From NCBI GenBank assembly GCA_043813445.1, contig JBDRLD010000090.1:1-36283 (forward strand): 36,283 nt of DNA. The letters run 5' to 3'. Shown one piece after another: positions 8,743 to 17,113 of the stretch (position 1 is its first letter; every line of letters starts with the position of its first letter). Both the position numbers and the translations under genes were made by a program. Source of the DNA: JBDRLD01 sp043813445. GTDB lineage: Bacteria > Patescibacteriota > Patescibacteriia > JACPHY01. The notes beneath the pieces were generated by a model. The model was not told the DNA's origin. It saw only the letters and a list, made by a program, of their open reading frames with translations, and searched no databases.

Positions 8743-10254
8743 ATGATGAGAATATCTATGCAATATACTCGCCTCATCATTCTCACCATAGCGTGTTGCG
8801 CGTGCCTATACGCTCATGGCACGCACGCTGCGGTGACGTTCAATCCGGATCGGCTCATTACCGACCACGAACTAACCAATGCGCAGACCATGCAGCTCGG
8901 CGATGTACAGCGCTGGTTAGAACAACGTAGCTCTGAGCTTGCGTACACCCATCAACCTGACTCAGCTGGAATGGTGAAATTCCCATCCGAAATCCTGTGG
9001 TTTGCAGCACAAGAGGCAACGATTAACCCGCAGGTATTACTTGTGATGTTGCAAAAGGAGCAGAGTCTGATCGATAGGCGCTCGCCATCGCAAAGCCAAT
9101 ACGATTGGGCTATGGGGTATGGCTGTCCGGATGGGACCGGCTGCAACAGTCGGTTCAAGGGATTTGGAAAACAGGTACGTGGCGCTGCGCTGCAGCTTCG
9201 TGGGTACCTTGATGATCTCGTTCAGAAGGGACAAACAATCGCGACCTGGGCGGTCGGTCGTTCGAAACAGACGAGCGATGGATATACGGTTACACCACAG
9301 AACAGGGCAACGGCAGCGCTCTACTCATATACGCCATGGCGTGGGAGCGAGACCAACATTGGCGGTAACTATAGTTTTGTGCGACTCTGGCAATCGTGGT
9401 TCGGAAGTGGCCGATACCCGGACGGTGCGGTACTACTCGGGCCCGATGGACGCGTGTGGCTCATTCGAAGTGGTAAGCGTCAGCATTTCACCGCGATGCC
9501 AGTTCTACGCTCATATGGTGGCGAGAAACACATGATTACCGTCGGGACCACGGATGTTGAGGCCTATGCGGAGGGTCCGGAAATCGCATTTACGAATTAC
9601 AGCGTCGTCGAGGACTCACAGGGAATCCGCTACCTCCTCGTTGACATGGAGCGTCGTCAAATCGCGAATGCGGCGGTCTTTCGATCGCTTGGCTACAACC
9701 CGGAGGAGGTAGAGAGAATCACAAGCAGCCAGCTCGACGCATTTACAGACGGCAGTGTGATATCGAGCATGAACGACGATCCACGTGCGCAGCTCGTCCT
9801 TGAAATTGGCACTGGGGTAGAATACGCGATCATTGGATCGATTCGCCATCCAATCCCCCATCCCGCCATCAGAGATGCACGATACCCCGGACAACGCCTT
9901 CGTCCAATACAAACGAAGGAATTGGCACAGTATCCGATTGGAGAGCCACTTCGATTCATAGATGGCGAGCTTGTGACATCGCCGAAATACTTGCCACAGG
10001 TGTTTGTTATCTCACAGGGGAAGCGACGGCCGTTCGCGAATCCTCGCGCGCTTGAACAGTTGGGGTACTCATGGTCAAATCTAATCGTTACAACGAATGA
10101 GGTACTTGAGTCGCACCCGCTCGGTGAGCAGATAACCGGCGAGGTACAGTCAGCTGAGCCAACAACAGGGACAGGTGCCTCCACTGGCACAACTTACAGG
10201 CCACCTTCATCGAGCGACACACCCGCTTCCTCGCACGGACTATCCCTGTTCTAA
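8743..10254 (+). CDS. Secreted lysozyme-fold protein with four C-terminal repeats
   Basis: 503 residues. Residues 1-30 form a signal peptide with likely cleavage after THAA. Residues about 31-222 resemble the lysozyme-like/SLT domain seen in secreted proteins of Patescibacteria and actinobacteria. It has the block INPQVLLVMLQKEQSLI, with E106 the candidate catalytic acid, followed by YDWAMGYGCPDGTGC and FKGFGKQVRGAALQLRGY. It would bind or cleave peptidoglycan outside the membrane. Residues about 226-465 hold four diverged repeats of the type "VWLIRSGKRQHF...LRSYG" (near 238, 283, 340 and 408), each with a hydrophobic strand, a basic turn and a GY or G anchor. A Thr/Ser/Pro-rich tail ends the protein. 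ATG at 8758 (residue 6) is an alternative start that clears the upstream hairpin. The repeat function is unknown; wall or surface binding is an inference. Confidence 0.7.
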   Translation: MMRISMQYTRLIILTIACCACLYAHGTHAAVTFNPDRLITDHELTNAQTMQLGDVQRWLEQRSSELAYTHQPDSAGMVKFPSEILWFAAQEATINPQVLLVMLQKEQSLIDRRSPSQSQYDWAMGYGCPDGTGCNSRFKGFGKQVRGAALQLRGYLDDLVQKGQTIATWAVGRSKQTSDGYTVTPQNRATAALYSYTPWRGSETNIGGNYSFVRLWQSWFGSGRYPDGAVLLGPDGRVWLIRSGKRQHFTAMPVLRSYGGEKHMITVGTTDVEAYAEGPEIAFTNYSVVEDSQGIRYLLVDMERRQIANAAVFRSLGYNPEEVERITSSQLDAFTDGSVISSMNDDPRAQLVLEIGTGVEYAIIGSIRHPIPHPAIRDARYPGQRLRPIQTKELAQYPIGEPLRFIDGELVTSPKYLPQVFVISQGKRRPFANPRALEQLGYSWSNLIVTTNEVLESHPLGEQITGEVQSAEPTTGTGASTGTTYRPPSSSDTPASSHGLSLF

Positions 10255-10275
10255 AGGGCAGCACCGGATGAAAAT

Positions 10276-10311
10276 AAAACACGCACTTCCATTAACGGAA
10301 GTGCGTGTTTT
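10276..10311. terminator. Bidirectional intrinsic terminator
   Basis: A 15-bp perfect stem, AAAACACGCACTTCC (10276-10290) with GGAAGTGCGTGTTTT (10297-10311), has a 6-nt loop. T-rich sequence follows on the plus strand (GTTTTTG) and on the minus strand (TTTTATTTTC). It sits between convergent genes ending at 10254 (plus) and 10332 (minus), so it can serve both. Confidence 0.9.
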
Positions 10312-10331
10312 TGCGTAGAATTTTTGCACTA

Positions 10332-10904
10332 TTATGCAATCTCCAGTTTTAGTGCATGCCGCAAAATGCCGGTAGCTGCTTGTTGTAGCTCCACGATAGA
10401 TCGATCATTAACAATGCTCATGTCCGCGCGAGAGCCGATGTCCGCAATGTCGCGCTCCGAGCGTGCCTGTTCCTCAACAAGAAATTGCTCGTAAGAAGCG
10501 TCCGTCTCGCCAATATTCTCATTCCTTTCCCTCAGGCGTCGGTATCGAACCTCTGGCGGGACCGTAATGTACACCATGGTGTTCTGTGGGAACGATCGAA
10601 TAAGCTGTTCGTCTGCAAGCCAGCGTACGCCGTCAACGATAACGAGGTCTGCAGCGTTCGCAATTCGATGTTGTACCGCGTCGGAGATCGCATGCGCACT
10701 GAATGTCTCGGCCATAGAGCGCGCAAGGGCCTGGAGGTTCGCACGACTATGCTCAAGGTGCCACAAGGAAAGTGTCTCGCGCAGTACGTCCGAAAAACGC
10801 ACCTGCGCGACTCGAACCCCCGAAGGAGCGGCTTCCTCAAGCAGACGCGCAAGCGTCCCCTTTCCACTCCCCTTTTCTCCGACAAGTCCAACAACAAAAG
10901 CCAT
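10332..10904 (-). CDS. P-loop nucleotide kinase (UPF0200/dephospho-CoA-kinase-like)
   Basis: 190 residues. The N-terminus FVVGLVGEKGSGKGTLARLL has a kinase-type P-loop (about 9-17). A central VIVDGVRWLADE block (about 88-99) and a lid-like basic stretch RYRRLRERNEN (about 120-130) follow. Near the C-terminus ADMSIVNDRSIVELQ resembles the "AD..I.N.gs" block of UPF0200 and dephospho-CoA-kinase-like proteins. It most likely phosphorylates a nucleotide or nucleoside derivative. It is the last gene of the nrdJ operon (17 bp after the coiled-coil gene), so a role on deoxynucleoside monophosphates is attractive but is only inference. Dephospho-CoA kinase is the main alternative. No SD is seen; the ATG at 10904 is preceded by ATATAT. 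Confidence 0.65.
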   Translation of the reverse strand: MAFVVGLVGEKGSGKGTLARLLEEAAPSGVRVAQVRFSDVLRETLSLWHLEHSRANLQALARSMAETFSAHAISDAVQHRIANAADLVIVDGVRWLADEQLIRSFPQNTMVYITVPPEVRYRRLRERNENIGETDASYEQFLVEEQARSERDIADIGSRADMSIVNDRSIVELQQAATGILRHALKLEIA

Positions 10905-10921
10905 ATATATACGCTCAAACG

Positions 10922-13048
10922 TTACGCTGCGTCCTGCTGCTCTGAATTCTTAGCCTCACCATTTGTTTTTTCCGACGCATCAACCTCATCCAAGGCCTCA
11001 ATAAGCATTTCACGTATTTCATCTTCTAGCGATGTTCGAAAGCTCGGAGTAGTTTCGCCATCGTGATGTGTCTCGTTTGCAAGCACCATTTTGCGCAGAA
11101 ACTCGATGCCTGCAAGCGTACCGTTTTGTGCGCGCTGGTCGTGCGCTAGCGCGAGAATGCGTATGGCAATAAAACGAGCACGCAAGCTTCGCTCCAGGTG
11201 TGCCGGACAGTGCCTTGTTTCGTACATTACATCCTTCACTTGGTCTTGAATTTCGGAAAAAAGAGCGTCACGATTCAAAGAGTAACGATAACCAATACGG
11301 TATGATTCATGGAGAACTAATCCGCGAGTTCTCGCAGAATCCCATTCCTGCTGCGCTTCTTTGCGACCCTCCTCGTCGTTCTGAAAAACATTGAGCATAC
11401 TGATGGGCTGGTCTAATTCAAACTCTTGCGGGTCGCGCTCCCCTTGTTCTTGCTGTTTCTGCTTGAGATAAGATCGAAACGCCGCACGAACAGAAGGAAT
11501 ATTCCGCAACACCTCCGAAAATGTTTCCGTTCTATCAAATTCATCACTAGGATACGTCAGTAAAGCTTCAGCGGCTGCGTAGTTACCGCGCAAAAGCTGT
11601 TCGCTCACGGCATGCTCGATAATTGGCCGGGCGATGGCTCGATCGAAATTTCTGATAAATAGTCCCTCAGCACTTACATCATCCATGTGTGTGTATTCCA
11701 AAAACGCAATGATCAAGCCAGAATACTCCCTGCGCGTTAGTGTATTATTTCGCGCGATCTTATAGGAGAGAACGCTCAGTAGTTCGTTGGTGTGCCCTTT
11801 GACACGCAATGATTGTGCGCTGCTCGCAACGAGTTTTGCAAATGAAGCGGCATTTGTCGCATCCTCATACCAAGGATACTTTTTCCACTTTGGCACGTTA
11901 GAAAATATAACTTGCTTGCCGCTCACAGCCGCTGTTACGGCGATGATGTGTGCCTCATCTTCAGTTAGGTTTGCCTCCTCTAGCATCTGTATGGTCGTTT
12001 TGCCTACATCTCCTGGGCCGCTCGAATACTGCCATGCAATCTTATGCTGCAGATCCAGCAGTTGAAGCTCATGAATATCCTGCGACTCCCGTTCCGTCGT
12101 TGGCTCACCCCAAATTGTTTGTGCACGTCCTGCAAGAGGCCATTGCAGCTGTTGCTCGTTTATTTGCTTCTGCACTTGCTCAAAGCTTTGAATAATACGG
12201 TTGCGCCTCGCTAGGAGCTCTAAAAGCTCAGCGTAGAGTTCGGGTTCGAAAAGTTGCCCCACCTTGGCAATCTCAGCAAGACGATGCGCAATCGATTGAA
12301 ATGCCTTTGCCTGCTCTATCATCTCCATTCGCGGTTCAAACTTTCCAGCATCCGTTTTATGCATCCATGGCCGCCCATCGCGCGATTGTTCTATTTCACG
12401 AAGGAATAAAACTGTCTCGTCGACATCTCTTTCGACCTTCTGACGAATACGCTCCTGCACCTCGTCTGTATCAAGCTTCTTGACACGCTCTTCAGCTTCT
12501 TGTGTCCGCTCATCCGCATTAGCAACAGCGGCAAGCTTCTCCTCGATTCTATGGATTTTAATGGTGAGCTGCTGGTGTTCAAGTTCAAGGTCTTTCAGCT
12601 GCGCGGCGCGAACCTCAGGATCTGCAAAATCAGCCGAATCACCAAGGGTGACCGCCACCTTTCTTGCAAACGTTGGCTCGACCTCCTCTGCATTGCTTCC
12701 AGCGAGGCGAAGCGCCTCGTCCCGAAGCGTAATGAGCGTCGCGAGGCGGGAGCTGTCATCTATATCGTCCGTGCTGCTGTCTACACGTTCAAGTGTAGCC
12801 GTGTGCCGACGGATCTCCTCAGTAAGCGCGTGCAGTGCCATCTCGATATACGGACGCTGCTGGTCTTGGTCCGCATCGACCTCAGTACGCATTGCATCTA
12901 TTTTTCGCTCCACCTCAACTATCTCCTTCGCGAGCTTGTCGCGCAGCCTTTGCGCCGCCTCCACATGCGGCTCGCCAGCAGCAATGTCAGCCTCGGCTTC
13001 TGCCTCAACCTCCTGTGCTCTCTTTCGAAATCCTCGGAATACATCCAT
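10922..13048 (-). CDS. Large coiled-coil protein of unknown function
   Basis: 708 residues, not recognised. Residues about 8-90 and 145-300 are highly charged, heptad-rich and probably coiled coil. Residues about 320-600 are more globular and alpha-helical, and 600-690 form another helical block. The tail is acidic and low complexity. There is no signal peptide or membrane segment, so it should be cytoplasmic. GPGDVGKT at 344-351 fits the Walker A consensus, but there is no preceding hydrophobic strand and no Walker B, so ATP binding is doubtful. It lies 3 bp after the adenosyltransferase stop and 17 bp before the P-loop kinase, in the operon led by nrdJ. This suggests co-expression with ribonucleotide reduction, but nothing in the sequence says what it does. 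The start is ATG at 13048. Confidence 0.75.
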   Translation of the reverse strand: MDVFRGFRKRAQEVEAEAEADIAAGEPHVEAAQRLRDKLAKEIVEVERKIDAMRTEVDADQDQQRPYIEMALHALTEEIRRHTATLERVDSSTDDIDDSSRLATLITLRDEALRLAGSNAEEVEPTFARKVAVTLGDSADFADPEVRAAQLKDLELEHQQLTIKIHRIEEKLAAVANADERTQEAEERVKKLDTDEVQERIRQKVERDVDETVLFLREIEQSRDGRPWMHKTDAGKFEPRMEMIEQAKAFQSIAHRLAEIAKVGQLFEPELYAELLELLARRNRIIQSFEQVQKQINEQQLQWPLAGRAQTIWGEPTTERESQDIHELQLLDLQHKIAWQYSSGPGDVGKTTIQMLEEANLTEDEAHIIAVTAAVSGKQVIFSNVPKWKKYPWYEDATNAASFAKLVASSAQSLRVKGHTNELLSVLSYKIARNNTLTRREYSGLIIAFLEYTHMDDVSAEGLFIRNFDRAIARPIIEHAVSEQLLRGNYAAAEALLTYPSDEFDRTETFSEVLRNIPSVRAAFRSYLKQKQQEQGERDPQEFELDQPISMLNVFQNDEEGRKEAQQEWDSARTRGLVLHESYRIGYRYSLNRDALFSEIQDQVKDVMYETRHCPAHLERSLRARFIAIRILALAHDQRAQNGTLAGIEFLRKMVLANETHHDGETTPSFRTSLEDEIREMLIEALDEVDASEKTNGEAKNSEQQDAA

Positions 13049-13051
13049 ATT

Positions 13052-13624
13052 TTAGTAATCAATCCCCTCTCGTGCGGGGACGCCGGTGTAGAAGTAGTGT
13101 TTCACGAGGCGCATTTCTGAAATAAGATCCGCGCGCTCGAAGTATGACGGACGCATGCATTTTCCTTGGACGATCTCGGTGCGCCCCGTAAGTATAAGTT
13201 CGAGATTCTTCGGTTTCTCGTCGATCAGTCGCTCAACCGTGCTCTCCTGTACCATTTCAAGTGCCACAACCGCGTTAATCTCGTCAAGGATGAGTATGTC
13301 ATGTTCGTTCTTCTTGAACAGGGCGCGCACTTTCGCAACACCTCGTCGTGCGCATTCTATGTCGTCTGGTACAACCCCAAATCGAAAACGATTCGTGTTT
13401 GGATTAATTCGATCCAGGCCGTACCCAAACCAATCTACGCCCACCTTTTCGAGAATGTTGCGCTCAGAATAATGTTCGCCACCCTTATCGAAAAAAACAA
13501 TAGCCACACGCTGCCCTGCGCCGCACGCGCGGAGCGCAAGCCCAAGCGAAGCGGTGGTCTTCCCTTTGCCGGTGCCTGCATACACCTGTACGAGGCCGTG
13601 TGTTTTCGGTGACATAATCCCCAT
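13052..13624 (-). CDS. cobO: Cob(I)alamin adenosyltransferase (CobO/BtuR family)
   Basis: 190 residues, family-typical length. It transfers the adenosyl group of ATP to reduced cobalamin to give adenosylcobalamin. Signature blocks are GLVQVYAGTGKGKTTASLGL with the unusual P-loop GTGKGKTT (17-24), DILILDEINAVVALEMV, LELILTGR, ADLISEM and the terminal GVPAREGIDY. It follows nrdJ by 82 bp on the same strand. NrdJ needs adenosylcobalamin, so the pair makes functional sense for a cell that salvages corrinoids. No cobalamin biosynthesis genes are in the window. The start is ATG at 13624. An in-frame ATG lies 9 nt downstream (13615), and other ATGs just upstream are out of frame. A 9-bp hairpin sits just upstream. 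Confidence 0.93.
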   Translation of the reverse strand: MGIMSPKTHGLVQVYAGTGKGKTTASLGLALRACGAGQRVAIVFFDKGGEHYSERNILEKVGVDWFGYGLDRINPNTNRFRFGVVPDDIECARRGVAKVRALFKKNEHDILILDEINAVVALEMVQESTVERLIDEKPKNLELILTGRTEIVQGKCMRPSYFERADLISEMRLVKHYFYTGVPAREGIDY

Positions 13625-13630
13625 CCATCA

Positions 13631-13658
13631 TGGAACCCGAGCACTCGCCCGGGTTCCA
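13631..13658 (-). other. Intercistronic hairpin before cobO
   Basis: TGGAACCCG (13631-13639) pairs perfectly with CGGGTTCCA (13650-13658) around a 10-nt loop. It sits between nrdJ and cobO and ends 6 bp before the cobO ATG, with no T-run. It could stabilise the upstream message end or limit cobO translation; a terminator is less likely. Confidence 0.45.
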
Positions 13659-13706
13659 ATCGTATCATAAATAGACACCGCTCGTCCCTGTGGAAATACT
13701 TACATG

Positions 13707-16079
13707 CTACGCGCACTTGCTATAACCACAGCCCCTACAGCTCATGCATCCTTCCTGAAACTGAAGCATACTTCCACATTCCGGGCACTCTGGTGCCCAA
13801 CCAACATCAGCTATCGCGCGTTGCACCGTTTCATGCGCTTGCTGCGCCGCGCCATCGCTCTGGCCGACTGTCACTGTTGAAGTCACGGTTTCCATTACGA
13901 ATTTATTCACTGTGTCCACGGAATCATCATCATTCGGTCTATCATCGTCATGTTTCTTCTCGTCAAACTTCAATGCGAGCTTTTCTTGTGGTTGTCGGAT
14001 GTGTTCACCCAATACCTGCGCAATCGCATCCGGTATAGAGAGGATCATGCCATTCTTTGACCAAGATGGCATGGGACCACGAATACCCTTAAGCTGATCA
14101 ACAACGGTCTGCGCGGGTACACCCGAACGAAGCGCAAGTGAGGCAAGCCGACAAATCCCCTCGGACTTCGCTGCGAAGAACCCGCCTGACTTCCCGATGG
14201 TTGCAAAAACTTCGAACGGCAGTTCATCCTCGTCGCTATTAATCGTCACGAAGAGCGTCCCGTAGGCCGTTGAAGTCTTATACGTTTTTCCGCTCATTAC
14301 TTCTGGACGCGGGCGTGGCTCAAGTACGGACATTGGAATCGGCTGTGTTGGTGCCTGCTCAGTCTGCGCCTTCTCCTCATTTTCCTTCTCCTTCTTCACG
14401 TAAAGGACCGCATCCGATCGTGAGTTCTCTCGGAAGTATGTCACACCCTTACAACCCAATTCATGCGCCTGTTCGTAGAGTCGCTTCACATCTTCCACGG
14501 TGTGATGCTCGGGCGCGTTAACTGTTTTCGAAATCGAAGCGTCTATGAACTCTTGTGCTGCGGCCTGCGTACGCACATGTTCCTCCGGTGTGAGCTCCAT
14601 GGCGGAAGCAAAATACGACGGCATTACTTCATTCGGGTATGCATCCTTCCACTGCTTGTATCGATCGTGGAACACCTCATGTTCACCTGTTCGATCTTTC
14701 CGAGTAAAGCTAAAGCTGAACACTGGCTCGATCCCGCTTGAAACACCCGCAAGAAGAGAGGTTGTTCCGGTTGGCGCCTGCGTAAGGAGCACTGCGTTCC
14801 GAATGCCATGCGTTTCGATACCGCGACGAATATCGTCCGGGAGTCGCTGGATAAACCAGCCCTGGAGATACTTATCACGATCAAACCTCGGAAACGCGCC
14901 CTTCTCCTGTGCTATTTCAACCGAAGTGCGGTAGGCCTCATCTCTAATGGTCTGGTAAATTTTACGCGTAACATCAATGCCCTCGGGGGATCCGTATCGA
15001 ATGTGCATCTTAATGAGAAGATCGCCGAGCCCCATAAGCCCAAGGCCGGTACGCCGTGTTTGCATCTGTGCAGATCGATTCTCTTCGTATGGGTAGTACG
15101 TCGCATCGATAACATTGTCCAAAAAACGTATTGATGTGCGAATCGTACGTCGAAAGAGCTCCCAGTCGAACTCCGCAGGCGTATCAAGCCCAAGATCGTT
15201 TGCAAACGCGTCAACGTTCAGGGACCCCAAATTGCATACCGCCCAAGCCCCAAGCGGCTGCTCACCACACGGGTTCGTACATATGAGCTCTTCGTAGTAC
15301 CACGTATTAGAGCGTTTGTTGGCGCGTTCAAGGAAGAACACGCCCGGCTCGCCGGATGCCCACGCACATTCACAAATCAGCTCCCAGAGCTCTCGCGCAC
15401 GGATAGTCCGATATACCTTACCGCCCCACTGGAGGTCCCACTCGCCGTCAGACTTCACGGCCTCCATGAATCGGTCGGAGATGCAGACGGAGAGATTCGC
15501 ATTCGTCACCACACCCATCTCGCGTTTTACGGTCACGAATTCTTCGACATCTGGGTGATCGTCATTCAACATGAGCATGAGCGCACCGCGACGCGAACCG
15601 CCCTGCGTGATGAGTCCTGTTGCGTAGCTGTAAAGTCCTCCAAATGAGACTGATCCTGATGCGGTGCCGTTGACGCCGCGTACATACGCCCCACGTGGAC
15701 GGAGCGACGAGAGATTAACACCGACTCCCCCACTGCGCGACATAATCTCGACCATGAGTTTCACGTTGTCGAGAATTCCTCCGCGACTATCATCCGGCGA
15801 TGGAATAACAAAACAGTTGTAGAAGGTTACTGGCACGCCGCTTCCGGCACCGGAGAGGATCCTTCCCGCCGGAACAAAGCGAAAATCCTGTAACGCGTCG
15901 CGGTACTCACGCGTCCAGTACTCTCGTTTCTGCGGCGTTGATTCAACTGAGGCGATTGCCTTCGCGACGCGATCCCATGTTTGTTCCGGCTGTTGCTCCA
16001 CGCATACACCCCCCGCATCGCGGAGCGCATATCGGTCATCGAAAACCTTCTTTGAGAGGCCGCGGAGCTCAATCGACAT
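13707..16079 (-). CDS. nrdJ: Adenosylcobalamin-dependent (class II) ribonucleotide reductase
   Basis: 790 residues. It reduces ribonucleotides to deoxyribonucleotides using a radical from adenosylcobalamin. Residue positions fit class II enzymes. C89 (FYNCFV) and C282 (VCNLGS) are the likely redox pair, and C271 (TNPCGEQPL) is the thiyl-radical cysteine, 11 residues before C282. E273 follows, and APTGTTS is also present. Towards the C-terminus lies a TSCPD-type domain (GKTYKTSTAYGTLFVTINSD onward). A cysteine-rich tail (C765, C768, C778, C781, C784, C789) probably binds zinc and re-reduces the active site. The start is the ATG at 16077-16079 (MSIELRGLSKKVF). An upstream in-frame extension to 16217 would run through the NrdR-box region and has no family match. 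No SD is seen. It leads an operon with cobO. Confidence 0.95.
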   Translation of the reverse strand: MSIELRGLSKKVFDDRYALRDAGGVCVEQQPEQTWDRVAKAIASVESTPQKREYWTREYRDALQDFRFVPAGRILSGAGSGVPVTFYNCFVIPSPDDSRGGILDNVKLMVEIMSRSGGVGVNLSSLRPRGAYVRGVNGTASGSVSFGGLYSYATGLITQGGSRRGALMLMLNDDHPDVEEFVTVKREMGVVTNANLSVCISDRFMEAVKSDGEWDLQWGGKVYRTIRARELWELICECAWASGEPGVFFLERANKRSNTWYYEELICTNPCGEQPLGAWAVCNLGSLNVDAFANDLGLDTPAEFDWELFRRTIRTSIRFLDNVIDATYYPYEENRSAQMQTRRTGLGLMGLGDLLIKMHIRYGSPEGIDVTRKIYQTIRDEAYRTSVEIAQEKGAFPRFDRDKYLQGWFIQRLPDDIRRGIETHGIRNAVLLTQAPTGTTSLLAGVSSGIEPVFSFSFTRKDRTGEHEVFHDRYKQWKDAYPNEVMPSYFASAMELTPEEHVRTQAAAQEFIDASISKTVNAPEHHTVEDVKRLYEQAHELGCKGVTYFRENSRSDAVLYVKKEKENEEKAQTEQAPTQPIPMSVLEPRPRPEVMSGKTYKTSTAYGTLFVTINSDEDELPFEVFATIGKSGGFFAAKSEGICRLASLALRSGVPAQTVVDQLKGIRGPMPSWSKNGMILSIPDAIAQVLGEHIRQPQEKLALKFDEKKHDDDRPNDDDSVDTVNKFVMETVTSTVTVGQSDGAAQQAHETVQRAIADVGWAPECPECGSMLQFQEGCMSCRGCGYSKCA

Positions 16080-16111
16080 AGGTGCGTGGACGCGTACGCG
16101 TCGGATAATGA

Positions 16112-16127
16112 ATACGATATATAGTGC
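16112..16127. promoter_or_regulatory. NrdR box 1 (proximal) upstream of nrdJ
   Basis: The 16-mer ATACGATATATAGTGC matches the published NrdR-box consensus acaCwAtATaTwGtgt at 13 of 16 positions. It lies 33-48 bp upstream of the nrdJ ATG. NrdR is the ATP-cone repressor of ribonucleotide reductase genes. The box contains the A/T core usable as a -10 region. Confidence 0.75.
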
Positions 16128-16143
16128 CATGCGTCCGCACAGA

Positions 16144-16159
16144 GCACAATATGTTGTGC
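16144..16159. promoter_or_regulatory. NrdR box 2 (distal) upstream of nrdJ
   Basis: The 16-mer GCACAATATGTTGTGC is an inverted repeat (GCACAA/TTGTGC around TATG) and matches the NrdR-box consensus at 13 of 16 positions. Its centre is 32 bp from that of the proximal box, about three helical turns, which is the classic spacing of paired NrdR boxes. No other feature is seen in the rest of this 179-bp gap. Confidence 0.78.
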
Positions 16160-16258
16160 GGGTCGCAAGAAGGTCATCGTACCAATACGCCGCGCTTCTA
16201 TCAAGTGTGGATAACAACGGCGAAATACAAAAAGGACAGCCATCCGGCCGCCCTACTC

Positions 16259-17104
16259 CTATCGAAGGTAAATTTTGTCCCCGAATCGCAGGTCAACGTG
16301 GCCAAGCGCACCGCGTTCCTCCTTCGTTTTGCGCTCATTTAAAAGCGCACGCAGTTTACGAACTTGGTCATCTATCTGGCTCTCCGCTGAAAATGAAAAA
16401 ATGACGCCTCCAGTGGTGACCAGGTCGAAGTCTCGAAGATTCTCGTATGCTGGATTTGCGTACGCCGGCTCCATCCCCTCTCCGGCGACTCTGAGCTCAC
16501 CCCAGAACACCGACAGCGCACTAAGATGCTCCCGGACTATAAATCCATCTTCGCATGCGTCCGGTCTTGTGGTGGGCCAGTGTATCGTCATGACACTGTC
16601 TTGGAGGGCTTCCGATACCTGCGCGGCCTGCAGCTGTGCTACTTGGTGGAGGCAGCGTCCGTCCGACGAGAGTAGCGCACGTACGCCATCGCTAAACAGT
16701 ACCACTGCAGCCACCGGAGATTCCTCGACTTGAATGTCGAGCGTGCCATTGATGCGTTTGTGTACGTGAACAGCAACAAGTCCGAGTTGTCCAAGAAGCT
16801 GATTTTCAAGTTCCCGTGATCCGCCGCTGAGGATAGCGGAATTTGGAAAGACCATCCAGTGCTTGCCGGTCAACCAATCGTCCGCGCGCTCGCGAACGGC
16901 TGCTACCGGCACAATTTCGGCCCCACTCACGGAGATGTCCCGTATGCGAAACGTAAAAAAACAACACACAACAATAGCCGCCAGCAGCAGAATGAGCGCA
17001 TTCCTACGTCTCGGCAGGCGCCTCGTACGACGCTGACTCCGCCATTGGCCAACCTGCCGGTTCCCGTGTTGGTATCTTGCGTAGTTCTTCCTCCTCCCTG
17101 GCAT
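16259..17104 (-). CDS. ftsQ: FtsQ/DivIB-like cell-division protein
   Basis: 281 residues with a bitopic division-protein layout. A very basic cytoplasmic N-terminus (1-34) is followed by one membrane segment (about 36-54, ALILLLAAIVVCCFFTF) and then a POTRA-like beginning (FRIRDISVSGAEIVPVAAVRE). The outer domain ends with LGHVDLRFGDKIYLR, the usual "iDlR..dkvyvr" finish of FtsQ. FtsQ links FtsB/FtsL to the septal wall synthase. Similarity outside these landmarks is weak, as is normal for this family. It follows serS by 9 bp, and no other division genes are adjacent. The start is ATG at 17104, with no clear SD. Confidence 0.75.
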   Translation of the reverse strand: MPGRRKNYARYQHGNRQVGQWRSQRRTRRLPRRRNALILLLAAIVVCCFFTFRIRDISVSGAEIVPVAAVRERADDWLTGKHWMVFPNSAILSGGSRELENQLLGQLGLVAVHVHKRINGTLDIQVEESPVAAVVLFSDGVRALLSSDGRCLHQVAQLQAAQVSEALQDSVMTIHWPTTRPDACEDGFIVREHLSALSVFWGELRVAGEGMEPAYANPAYENLRDFDLVTTGGVIFSFSAESQIDDQVRKLRALLNERKTKEERGALGHVDLRFGDKIYLR

Positions 17105-17113
17105 ACTCGTATA

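Noticed and set aside
11998..12021. Walker A-like GPGDVGKT in the 708-residue coiled-coil protein
   Set aside because: The consensus fits, but no hydrophobic beta strand precedes it, no Walker B or sensor follows, and the surroundings are polar and helical. A chance match is more likely than an ATPase.
12480..13055. Long plus-strand open frame opposite the coiled-coil gene
   Set aside because: Serine/arginine-rich translation with no family features. It is the usual antisense shadow of a GC-biased coding strand.
13625..13706. Cobalamin riboswitch before cobO
   Set aside because: The 82-bp gap is too short and shows only a simple 9-bp hairpin without recognisable B12-box sequence.
16080..16217. 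46-residue N-terminal extension of nrdJ
   Set aside because: It would translate through both NrdR boxes, and the class II family N-terminus begins at 16079.
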